Origin: Owenia fusiformis
Lineage: Eukaryota; Annelida; Polychaeta; Sabellida; Oweniidae
NCBI GenBank assembly: GCA_903813345.2
Contig: CAIIXF020000001.1
Coordinates: 9,521,598-9,585,597, forward strand
Length of the DNA stretch: 64,000 nucleotides
Direction of reading: 5' to 3'
This document shows, in pieces, positions 1 through 12,300 of the stretch (its first letter is position 1; each line of letters begins with the position of its first letter). The notes beneath the pieces were generated by a model. The model saw only the letters and a program-made list of their open reading frames with translations, did no database searches and was not told the origin of the DNA. Both the position numbers and the translations under genes were made by a program.

Positions 1-60
1 ATTTTTAATTTCAAACTAATACACTCGCGACCTCTACATGGGTAAAGTCATATAGAAGAA

Positions 61-190
61 ATATAAGGCGGTTTTGGCAAAATCTGTGAAATATCATCTC
101 AAATTCTCAACACTATCTTACCTTGATACTTGGATAACTTCAATTCATATTAGTGATGGATATGGGAGTTTTTTTCATTTTGAAGTTGAT
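61..190 (+). repeat. Dispersed repeat copy flanking FB1
   Basis: This stretch resembles 62131-62258 closely. Both share the phrase ttaccttgatacttggata (with small changes), a following ttcaa-ttcata segment and a tattgaagt-type end. It lies directly outside the left end of the foldback element at 197. It is probably one copy of an interspersed family into which FB1 inserted. The family was not identified. Confidence 0.5.
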
Positions 191-720
191 TACGTATGAT
201 GCTGTCCCCAGCTCCGATTTCGGTGATCGGCTAGTAAAAAAGGTTTGAGGGTATCATTTTGTTCCAGACACTCTCTAGAGTAAATTAACCTAACTTGAAT
301 AAAAATGTGTGGTAAGTAAATTCGCTATGGGCAGTTAAAGAGGCGCCATCTATTCATTTTCAAACAGGGGGTAGGGGTATAAAATAATTTTTAACACATT
401 TAAATAGTAAAATGACATTGAAATACTAATAAAATCTTATCAAAAACATTATTTACAATCAGTATAAATTTTCTTGTGTGAATTAGGCTGAAAATCAGAG
501 CATATTTTGAAATTCACTACAGGGGCGCCACCTATTTTCATACTTCTACCACGTGTAATAACTTATTTTAGATTCGTTAAGGTACGAAATGTACTGAAAA
601 AAATTCATTCTGAAGGACCTATATATGTTCATACCACATACTTAAAATTGGATCAATAGCTTTTGTACAGGCGGAGAAAAAAATTCTTGAAATTTAAAAT
701 TGTGGCATCATGCAGGATAG

Positions 721-1570
721 GGGTGACCATATCTCACATGATTAACTTCCAAAATATGGAGCATATGTATCTCAAATGTACTCAAAATGGTGTATGTACT
801 CTTGCTTTGTCATAATATTACTAATAAGAAGTAGAAAAATGATTGTACATTTTAAAAAATATTAATTCTCATTTTGGCTTCTGACGTCCCAGGGGTGACC
901 ATATCTCACCTTAATAACTTCCAAAATATGGAGCATATGTATCTCAAATGTACTCAAAATGGTGTATGTACTCTTGCTTTGTCATAATATTACTAATAAG
1001 AAGTAGAAAAATGATTGTACATTTTAAAAAATATTGATTCTCATTTTGGCTTCTGACGTCCCAGGGGTGACCATATCTCACCTTAATAACTTCCAAAATA
1101 TGGAGCATATGTATCTCAAATGTACTCAAAATGGTGAATGTACTCTTGCTCTGTCATAATATTACTAATAAGAAGTAAAAAAAAATAATTGTACCTTTAA
1201 AATAATATTGATTCTCATTTTGGCTTCTGACGCCCCAGGGGTGACCATATCTCACCTTAATAACTTCCAAAATATGGAGCATATGTATCTCAAATGTACT
1301 CAAAAAGGTGTATGTACTCTTGCTTTTTCATAATATTACTAATAAGAAGTAGAAAAATGATTATACATTTCAAAAATTTTAATTTTAGCTTCTTACGTTC
1401 CTGGGTAATCATATCGCACCATATCATAATAATAATAACTTCTAAGATATGTAACATATAATCCTCAAATATTCTCAGAAAAGTCCTGTCTTTTTCATAT
1501 TACTAATGAAATGTAGAAAATGATTGCATTTTTTTTATAAATTTTAATTTTAACCTCTGGTGTCCCAGGG
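721..1570 (+). repeat. Tandem repeats, left arm of FB1 (about 172 bp unit)
   Basis: The phrase gggtgaccatatctcac recurs at 721, 893, 1065 and 1238, giving a period of 172-173 bp. A decayed copy sits near 1403 and another near 1565. Each unit also contains tccaaaatatggagcatatg and a polypurine stretch, attactaataagaagtag. Short open frames here are by-products of the repeat and not genes. Confidence 0.85.
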
Positions 1571-2739
1571 GCTATCTCACCTTGATAACTCTCACGATAT
1601 GCAACATGCATCTCAAATGTGTGCTCAAAATGGTATAAGTATAGTCTTGTTTTGTCATATTTATTGAGAATCATAAAATCAACAGTTCAGAATCAATGGA
1701 TTTTGACTGTGTCCTCTACAGCTACATATAATTCAGGGCAAATAATATCTGCTTTCAAATATTTGCATCTGCTCCCCAAACACCCTTTACAAGTACAATG
1801 GATGAGATTATTCCCTTGCATACCTTTGACCCAACATCTTTTGTAATCCATACAGGAATCCTTTAGCCTGTCAATAGTGGGAGTACTTTACTCCATTCAT
1901 GAAGTAATGGCAACTGCTAATGTAAGGTGTTAACATGTTATCCTGTGCCCTGTAATATATGCACCTTGGATTATACACTGAATTAAGGGATTTTGAGTAT
2001 GTAAAATACGGGAAAAGGAGCTCTTTGTAATGATAAATCTTTCTAGCCACATTAACATTCTCTAGTTTGCATGTTTGTCATACAACATACATTGATTGTA
2101 ATGAAATATTAATCTATGATTGTGATGTTCCACACTTCTAGGTTCCTAAAGAAGAGATTAGCTTTTGGAACAATTGCATTATTCTTGGCATGGTAGGCCA
2201 TACAGTGAATACAATTGTTGAGATTGGGCAATAACAATATAGCACAACATGACAAACCATGCAAACTAGAGAATGTCAATCAGGATTAGAAGCGACTTAT
2301 CGCCCTTGTAATTTAGCAGTGGGACAGTTTGGTGTATGTTTGGGCATAAATGCGCCTTTTAGGCCTAATTTTTCAGGATATTTTCAAAATTTCGGGTCAG
2401 ATTTGGGGTTAAGGGGCCAATTTGGGTAAATGAGGCTAGGCTACTCACACTACTGATAGGCTACCAGTATACAAAAGATGTTGCATCCAAGGCATGCAAA
2501 AAACTTATCGTCCATTGTTCCTGTAATATAAGGAGTGTTTGGGGAGAAGATGCAAATATTTGAAAGTAGATCTTAATGTCTCTGGACTATATGTAGCTGA
2601 AGCCTGCAGGGGAGACAGTCCAATCCATTAATTCTGAACTTCTGATTTCATGAATCTCAATAAATATGACAAAACAAGACTATATTTATACCATTTTGGG
2701 CACGCATTTGAGATTCATATGTTGCATATCGTGAGAGTT

Positions 2740-3950
2740 ATATCAAGGTGAGATATAGTTGCCCCTGGGATATCAGATTCGGAAGCTAAAATGAAAATTT
2801 CAATTCAAAAAAGGTGCAATAATTTTTTCTACATCTCATGAATAATATTATGACAAAGCAAGACCATATGCCCCATTTTTGGTATATTTGAGTTGTATAT
2901 GTTACATAATTTTAGAAGTTATTGAGGGACTTCAGAAGCTAAAATTAAAATTTTTTAAATGTATAATCTTCTTATCAGTATAATATTATGACAAAGCAAG
3001 AGTACATACACCATTTTGGGTACATTTGAGATACATATGCTCCATATTTTGGAAGTTATTAAGGTGAGATATGGTCACCCCTGGGATGTCAGAAACCAAA
3101 ATGAGAATTAATATTTTAAAAAATTTGCAATCATTTTCCTACATCTTATTAGTAATATTATGACAAGACAAGACTATATACACCATTTTGAGTACATTTG
3201 AGATACATATGTTACATATTTTGGAAGTTATTAAGGTGAGATATGGTCAGTGGTCATCCCTGGAACGTCGGAAGCTAAAATGAAAATTAATATTTTTAAA
3301 ATGTACAATCATTTCTCTACATTTTATTAGTAATATTATGACAAGGCAAGACTATATACATCATTTTGAGCATATTTGAGATACAAATGCTCCATATTTT
3401 GGAAGTTATTAAGGTGAGATATGGTCACCCCTGGAACGTCAGAAGCCAAAATGAGAATTAATATTTTTTAAATCGTACAATCATTTTTCTACTTCTTATT
3501 AGTAATATTATGACAAAGAAAGAGTACATACACCATTTTGAGCACATTTGAGATACAAATGCTCCATATTTTGGAAGTTATTAAGGTGAGATATGGTCAC
3601 CCCTGGAACGTCAGAAGCCAAAATGAGAATTAATATTTTTAAAATGTACAATCATTTTTCTACTTCTTATTAGTAATATTATGACAAAGCAAGAGTACAT
3701 ACACCATTTTGAGCACATTTGAGATACATATGCTTCATATTTTGGAAGTTATTAATGTGAGATATGGTCACCCCTGGGACGTCAGAAGCCAAAATGAGAA
3801 TTAATATATTTTAAAATTGTACAATCATTTTTCTTCTTATTAGTAATATTATGACAAAGTAAGAGTACATACACCATTTTGAGTACATTTGAGATGCATA
3901 TGCTCCATATTTTGGAAGTTAATCATGTGAGATATGGTCATCCCTATCCT
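2740..3950 (-). repeat. Tandem repeats, right arm of FB1 (inverted units)
   Basis: Reverse-complement copies of the left-arm unit. The phrase gagatatggtcacccctgg or a close variant recurs near 2749, 3066, 3237, 3415, 3590, 3762 and 3929, with most spacings 167-178 bp. The right arm holds about seven units and the left arm four or five good ones, so the arms have changed copy number independently. Confidence 0.82.
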
Positions 3951-4467
3951 GCATGGTGCCACAATTTCAAATTTCAAGAATTTTTTTCTCCCCAGGTACA
4001 TAAGCCATTGATCCAATTTTTAGTATGTGGTATGAACATATATAGGTCCTTTAGAATGAATTTTTTCAGTACATTTCGTACCTTAACGAATCTAAAATAA
4101 CTTATTACATGTGGTAGAAGTACGAAAATAGGTGGTGCCCCTGTAGTGAATTTCAAAATATGCCCTTATTTTCACCCTAATCCACACAAGAAAATTCATA
4201 CTGATTGTAAATATTGTTTTTGATGAGATTTTATTAGTATTTCAATGTCATTTCACTATTAAAATGTGATAAAAAATTATTTTATACCCCTACCCCCTGT
4301 TTGAAAATGAATAGATGGCGCCTCTCTAATTGCCCATAGCGAATTCACTTACCACACATTTTTACTCAAGTTAGGTTAATTTACTCTAGCGAGTGTCTAG
4401 AACAAAATGATACCCTCAAACCTTTTTTACTAGCCGATCACCGAAATCGGAGCTGGGGACAGCATCA

Positions 4468-6331
4468 GTACTTGAATATGTTTTGAATCCCTCCACTTTA
4501 AAATTGTGTACTGACCTGGATAATATCTTGAAAAATACAGACGTGTCGCAAAAAGGTGGCGCATTTGTTTTTTAAGGGTATCGCGTGAATGTAACTTTGA
4601 TTCCCCGGAATATAAGATAATATTCTAATTAAAGTTATATATCATTTTAAAGCTGTTTCGATGAAGATTTTAGATCAACTACACTCCGTTCACATTTTTT
4701 GCGCGTTCGTTTTTAAAAAAGAGTTTTTTACCAAAACATCTGGCAAATATCCCATGTTGACACGTTACATTTTGAATTATTTTTCGTCTTTAAACGCTCA
4801 TAACTCAAACAATATATGACTATTATACTTATTTTTCGTCTTGATAAAGGTAGATGGAAGTTTTATTTCAAAGGATGAATTTTAGTAAGCGTCCCATATT
4901 GTGACGTCATAGAGTCTGAAAAATAGAATCTGTTGACAGCGACCTTTTTTGCTCATTTTTTGGTACCTTCAACTTTTCAGGTGTACATTAAACAAAAGAT
5001 ACGAGATCAATTTTTAATAAATCATACATGATTATTTTGCTCCTAAACTCTAGTTTATTAATAATTAGTTGATTTTGTTCACAAAAGTATGTGTTTTCTG
5101 TTGTATGTGGAAAAGTGGAGGACGAAAGGTTTTCAAAATTCATTAAAATAGGGCTAATTTACGCCATTCGCCTATTTTCAAGCACAGCAACACGTATATT
5201 TATTTCACCTAAAATATCAATTGATTCGTGTTTTATGATGCTCCTAGCCCATTAACAATATATATATGATATCAGAGTTATTCGTCTAAAATGTTTTGAG
5301 ATATAGAGGTAAATGTGGAGGACGAAAGGATTTTCATGTGTGTACATTTTTCTCAAAAACGTCACATTCTATCATGTTAAAAGCGAGGATCCTCTGGATT
5401 ACGCCACAAAATGTGTAACAATGCGTGCGCGAGCTTTTTGCGACCCGTCACAAGAATTCTTCATTCTGAATATAGATCACATGCATGGGAAATCTCAATA
5501 AAATTTTAGGATTTTCCTTTGTTGATATCGTAGTCCAGTGAATATCTTACACAATGCATATTAGTTGTAATTCGTACAACATGCTTAGATAGTTGGTATT
5601 TCAGCTTAGTAGGTAATTAATTTAATTAACATTTTGCATCTTTTTTAACTATGTACATATATGATGTTAAATCAAAGTCGGAATAAAAATGTTCAAAAAT
5701 ATAAAATATTGTCATTCTTACTGTTTTTTCAAGAATAATCTAACTTTGTCAAAACTACATTCAATCACATAGTTTAGCTGGCCGCATAGAACTATCTCAA
5801 ATATAGGAGCAATGGTGGTGTTTATCAATGAGATTACAATATTCCTAAAAAGGCAAACTTGATATATCATTCGTTATTTGCCAATATGCAAAAAATCAAA
5901 ATATTTCTTTCACGAATATACACTATGCCCTGTGCATGATAGTCAAATATTTCATAACGAGTCAAATATCTTATAACCGGAGTCAATGCATCTTATCAAC
6001 CTATCTCAATTATTTGACAAAAAGACAATAGGTATACTTAAAAAATACTTGAGATAATCATTAAGATTTCATTATTTATCAATCACCCCGAGTTCTAAAC
6101 TGCATTCGGCATTCACATTTACAGACGCTAAATGATGAAGTGGGAGTAATTTTAAATTTGGAGAATCCAAAATAGAGGTAAACATTTTAAAATACTAATT
6201 GAATGATGTTAGTTTAATGCATTTTTATTGAAGTTTCATGTTGTTATTTTGCAACACACTGTTTTTCTATTTAAAACTTTTCTTTTAATCAGTTCTTGTT
6301 TTTTTTAAAGTATACTTATTTTCAGATCAAA
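4468..6331. other. Upstream region of gene 1, no gene seen
   Basis: No open frame with coding character or recognised element. A phrase near tggaggacgaaagg occurs at about 5111 and again at about 5315, so there is a short local duplication. The promoter of gene 1 must lie here or further upstream, but I cannot point to a convincing core promoter. A polypyrimidine tract followed by cag ends at 6325, seven bases before the start codon, so the start codon may lie in the second exon of a gene with a 5' untranslated exon. Confidence 0.5.
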
Positions 6332-9300
6332 ATGTTTCGAAAAAATCTCTTCGCTGCAGCAGTGGTGACATATTTGTAAGTAATACATTGAAATTATTGA
6401 ATTGGTTATTATTATCTTGACAAAATATTTTAAATTATTGTAAAAATTATAGGTTTATTGACAAACTTTCATGATCATTTAAAAGTATTTTATTAGACTA
6501 AATCTAGCCTTGCCCAAGTCGGTCTCTTTTACTATCTTGATTTCTATAAGTAAAAAAAATACCGACTTGGGCAAGGCTAGACTAAATCTAATACGGCGAA
6601 ATATTATCAGGTATTAATTAATACAAAAAAATTGTCAAACTTCCCTAGTAGTATTTAAACTCATTAATCTATACTTCAAATCTATTAACATTTTACGTTA
6701 TTTCATGAAGTAGCTGTTGTACTGAGTTATATTGTAGTAATTTTGCATTTTTAGTAATATTTGTGAACTTTACATTAATTTCTTCTTCAAAAATAACTTT
6801 TTAAAAATATAACTGAATATATTGTAGCTGCTGTGTGGTCGGCTCACGTCAAAAAGTCAGCCTTGCATTCAACAATCCCGAAAACGGTTTATTTGCGACT
6901 GGCGACGGTAAGTAAAAATAGGTTCATACATATAATTCAACTCTATATCGTTTTCAGTAGTTTTGAAATTTAGTATAATTATATCTAAATGTACGTTTAT
7001 TAATGAAGGTAAAATCACTTTTGGGAGAGAACTTATCAAAAAGCACTTAACATAACCTCGAGAACCATTATGTGCTCTCGAGTACCTCTTGTCTTTATTA
7101 TTGTACGTTCAAAATACAAGATAGTATTATGACAGATAAAAACAGGTTGAATTGAATTTATTTGATCAATTTGACATATAGGTTAAATGTTGACTTACGT
7201 GATATCTTGCTAAGTGCTAACAATTGTCTTCCACCAAAATGTGACATAACTACCGTAATCTGTTACAGACGCCATTTGTTACAGACGCCGAACACTGTCC
7301 ACAAAACAGTTGGAGACTAAAACAATATGTCATCACTCTGGTTGCCCCACTTCTCGTGGTGACACAGAAACATGAAACAACGATCACGTTCAAATGGACT
7401 AAATAACAATTTTTTAATTATTTGTTTTATTTTAGATAGCGTCTGTCCACAAGAGCACAATCCCCCTGCTGGCACGATCACAAGTCCAAACTACCCGCAA
7501 GTTTACGACAATAGAGTTTTTTGTGATATTATCCTCATGCTCCATAACCCTCTCAGAATATGGAAGGACATTTCAATAACAGTCAATGCATTCGTCACTG
7601 AACGAAAACATGATAAATTAATCATTAATGGTGTTGAATATAGTGGGAATGGAACAAGTGACCCCGGGGCGTTACAAGTTGGTCGCACATATCTTTGTAA
7701 GTCTGAATCTCACAAAAGTTCATAACTCGATCGATTTCAAAATAGACTTAAAACAAATACCACTGATATTAAAACCATTTAATGTTACTAACCTATACTG
7801 AACTTTTCTTTTAGTTAGGAACAATTTTCTTTGGTTCCACATGCGGTTTGTGACTGATGGATCAGTGCAAAAGATGGGCTTCTCCATAGATTATACAGTT
7901 GAAGACTCCAGTGAAAACCATAACATTACAGGTAGAGGCCTAGGCCTGAACACGCTTTTTGAGGGAGGGGTTGTGGTTTTTCAACATATCTTGTTGTTGC
8001 GTGGAGAAAACACAATTTTGGCCCTTGCTTTAGTAATGATTTGGTCACATTGTTTCAAAATATCAAGCCCATTTTCTCAAAAATAAAACCCAAAACCAAA
8101 AATGTCCATTTCTAGGATTGTGGTCAAAACAGGTAATAAACTAATATTCTATATAGACTGTGCACAGATACATGAATAATAATGTCAAATAAAGCTCAAA
8201 TGATGTGTTCAAAATCGGACCCTGTATATTTCAATGGGGAAAAACGGATGTAAAAAACCTGTGCCCTGAATTTGAGCTCTTCAACACGGGAGGTAAGAAT
8301 ATTGTTGTCATGCTGTACTATCGCGTATTATTGTATTGGATTTGTTTTTTCTTAATATTCGTTAGGGGTGACGTCCGCGCCTTGTCAATGATAACTCCAT
8401 TTTATTGCACTTTTGATGTAATGAATTGAGCCAGATAGCGTTTTAACACCAAAATGTCCTCCCATGATCAGACAGATATAGCAAATCCTAAATAATATTA
8501 GCTATATATTTTTGTGCTGATTACTCGGGGATATTGCTGCAATTTAGTATACTAGATTCTAATTTGTAATCCTCAATCTGATTGTAGAGGTATGTGGCAC
8601 AGTTAACAATAGAGTGTGTGGGCGCAATGGTGTCTGTCACAGCCATGTAGAAGGCTTTACATGCGTTTGTAAACCGCAATGGAGTGGACCTAGATGTGAT
8701 CAAAGAGTCGGCAAGTTTTCGTTGTTAACATTTATAATCATCGAAATCGTTTTTAATGTACATATAAATATATGTAACTTGAGAATTAATATGCAGTGTC
8801 ATTCAAACTGGAAACTTCTGATTTGGTTGGAGACGAGGTTTCGCGAGTTTCACGTATGTGGCCGAGCAAAAGTTAGTTAATTAATAAAAGTTATCGCATT
8901 TGCATGAAATCGTTTCTGAAATGTAAAGTTCTGTTCCATATTTGTTTGGTCGATGTAATTTAAAAATGTTAGAATTATGTGTTTTCATGGAAATTTTAAT
9001 CATTTTAGTGGTCGGGGATTGCCCCATAACGCTACAACCCCCCGCTGGAACTATGACAAGCTACAACTACCCTGGAACTTATCCCAATTCATTTAAGTGC
9101 CAAATTAGTATTCGTATACAGGATAGCCCAAACGGGTGGAACGACATATTTATGACTGTCGATGATTTTATCACCGAAAGGTGTTGCGACCGGCTTACTA
9201 TTAACTCTAGAACTTACGCTGGAAATGGTAGCAAGGATACGGGCGCTTTACAGAAAGGACAAACATACAAATGTAAGATTGTGTTCCCGAGCAGATTGTG

Positions 9301-12300
9301 AACATGAAAATTGTTCTATGCTTCTAATAACCATTTCATCACGACAGATTTGTTTTTATTAAAACACTTTTATAATTTTTTTTCATAGTTCGATCCAACC
9401 GAAGGGACTTTATGATGTCATTTAGAACTGACGGTTCCGTTGTGTATAAAGGCTATAGCATTAGATACAATCTTCAAAGGTCACCGGACCAAGGAAATCG
9501 TGTAACAGGTAAATCAATAAGAAAGTGAAATAGGCGAAAAATAAAACAAATAGCCTTTGACTTCAAATCATGAAATTAATCCAAAAGTAACTATAACACG
9601 CCGCCATATTACCAATTACAATTTACAATTATATCGTGACTGCGTTTGTATTATTTTCAGAGACTTGTTCTTCACGACCCTGTCAAAACGGAGGAACGTG
9701 CCACAGCTATAGGAACGGCCCCACATGCCTCTGTAGGACCGGCTACAGTGGAACAATGTGTGAATACCGTTCAGGTAAGTTACTGTTGAGAAAATCTTAG
9801 TCGAACATAGGTATGGAAAACAACGATATTACATTTCCGATCACCTTGGCCTTTGACCTATGTTAGTTAAAAGTATTTAGGAAAATAATATATTGTTGGT
9901 CTATTAGACTATGCGTGTCTTGAAATATCGCTACCTAATGAAAAAGCTAAATTTTGTTCAATACATTTTCTTTCTTTTTTACTAAGATACAAAAGGATGT
10001 CCATTCAGGTATCGGACAGCCAGGGTGACTGTACAAAGCATCAACTACCCCAGACCATACCCCAGCAATATGCATTGTCGCTATTTGTTCGATTTATCGA
10101 GATACAATCGATTCCCATGGAAACAAATACGATTGTACGTGTGGTACTTTGAGACTGAGAAAAACAGAGACGTCCTTGATCTGAATGGTCTGCAAAGGTT
10201 TAGTGGATGGGGATACTTTGATCGGGATTCTGCGCCAGAGAATAGGAAGTGGTACTACTGTAAGTAAAGAAGAACAGAGATACTGGTGGTACACGATGTC
10301 ATTGTAATTCTGTAGTCCAAGGAGGATTGGCTCCCAGAGTGCAACATCGATATTCTGTCCCATATATATGGGGATGTCGTGATACAAAATTCGAATTCAA
10401 ACAGCCGCCATTTTGTTCACTTCAACATTTGAATCCTGAATTTTGGTCTTATTTCCTAATGAAAAATTCCAAACCTCACAAGAAATGATCGATATATTGG
10501 TTCGAATCTTTTTAACTGTTTATTTTGGATTTATAGTCAGTTATAATTTCAGAAAATAACGACATTTTGACGTTTTCATTGTTGGAAAATATCGAATTTC
10601 GATCCTGGGAGCCAATCCTCCTTTCTGTAGCCTACATGGTGGCGGATCGGTGGAAGGTTCCATATTTGATATGCCCATTTTTGGTCTTAAATGGACTTTT
10701 GCGCCCTTGAGGTCACTTGTGCCTTAATTTTGAGACGATGGCATTTTGGAAAATGAGCCAATACCTTTGTAAAAAATAGACCCAAATTTTCACAAATTAC
10801 TACTTGTAAAGGATTTTCAAAAATGCCAATTTCCAGGTCCGCTTAAAATTGATATTAACATACCAAAATATATACAACTCTCACCAACTACCATGCGGAT
10901 CCACCACAATAATGGCCCCAATGCTAATTGTCATGCGCACTTCATTTCAGTATATACTCAAGCAGACACGTTCAATATGACATTTATGACAAAGTTTATT
11001 GGTACTCGGTTGCATCCTGGGTGGGCGATGAACTTCTACCTCTATGGACTTCGTAAGTGAACAATTTATTATAAATTATACATTAGGCATCTAGGCATCT
11101 TTAAAGACAGTTTGCAAAATTCTCACTATACCGAGAATTTGTTCAGACTCGACCAGATTTTTCCAGGTGTGCTTTTTTGTACTCTTCCAGCCTGACGATT
11201 CTGTCTATACCATTTTTTCTCTTCATTGGGTACATACTTAGGTGGTTCAAAATGTTTTCAAGGAAAATAGGACTTTTACAATGAAACTTGGTACACATAT
11301 GTGTTATACATTTATACATTATATGTTAAAATTTGGGACCTCAATTTTGATTGGTTCTTGAGATACGGTTGCTATGGTAACCAGAGTGGTGGGTAAAATG
11401 TTCAACCCGAAATTACGTTTTTCCAAATAGTTTTCTTGCTTGAATAAACTCTTTATAAAGTGGCAATTAGCCAATTATTTTAACATATAATGTATAAATG
11501 TATAACACATATGTATTCCAAGTTTCATTGTAAAAGTCCTATTTTCCTTGAAGTTATGGCATCAACTGCAAAACTTTTTGAACCACCTAAGTAATATCAA
11601 AATCAACGTTCATAATGTTTTCATTCGAAATTAAAAGATGGCTGCTGATTGGGTATCAATCTATTCGTTGTAATGTTAGATGATGATTTGATGACTCATA
11701 TTTGTATGATTTTCACACTCCACATTGTAGAAAGGCCTCCTCCCGGTGGTGTTATAATAGACCGGTTGTACATGGACCATGATGACTATTCTGTTCCTGG
11801 TAAGATTTTGTATTAAATATATTTTATCACTTTAAACGTTTTACAGCTATGCGGTATCCAAGATATCGTTATCATGTCGATTTCTATTGTAGAACCCATT
11901 TGTATAATATATCCACTTTATTTATATCACAATGTAGGGATATTATTTCAAAATATTTTAAAAGTTAGCTTGAAAATGTATTTCCTTGATCTTACAGAAA
12001 ATACCAACACAGTGGTTTTTGACGAGGAGACTGGGGAAGAAGTGGAGTACGAGGGCGAACCTATAAACTTTGGGCTAGCTCCTAGCAAACCTAGGGGCCA
12101 AAACCTTTATTATGAGTTACAAAGTGAGTTTCTAGTTAGAATAACAGTTCTGTATAATGTAGGATTCAGATCTATTGCATTTCCAAGGGCCGGTCCAGAA
12201 GTTCTGATAAAATGCTCTAACTTAAACGTTTATCATTCGTTTTCCACAATATTTTCAGATTAACTGGGTCATTTATTCCCTCATAAGATATTAAAAAAAA

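Larger units (their letters stand above)
197..4467. mobile_element. Foldback (giant hairpin) element FB1
   Basis: The left end begins TGATGCTGTCCCCAGCTCCG and the right end is its reverse complement, closing CAGCATCA at 4467. The arms stay complementary inward almost to a small centre near 2080-2250; for example, a segment at about 2070 and one at 2251-2275 share gtttgcatg / catgcaaac. The outer 500 bp of each arm is unique. Inside that, both arms carry tandem repeats of about 172 bp in opposite orientation. No credible transposase frame is present, so the element is non-autonomous. The trinucleotide GTA flanks both ends and could be a 3-bp target duplication, but the outer base alignment is ambiguous by one position. 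This matches the foldback class of DNA transposons; the superfamily is unknown. Confidence 0.82.
7436..12123 (+). other. Gene 1 block A: CUB-EGF-CUB-EGF-CUB plus acidic linker
   Basis: Exons 3-12. CUB1 (exons 3+4) and its EGF (exon 5, CGRNGVCHSHVEGF) are followed by CUB2 (exons 6+7) with a CC pair in TERCCDRLTIN and its EGF (exon 8, CQNGGTCHS), then CUB3 (exons 9+10) with the diagnostic YFETEKNRDVL. Exons 11 and 12 encode a Glu/Asp-rich linker (DEETGEEVEYEGE) with no recognisable fold. Each module matches the module in the same position of block B better than its neighbours. Confidence 0.88.
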
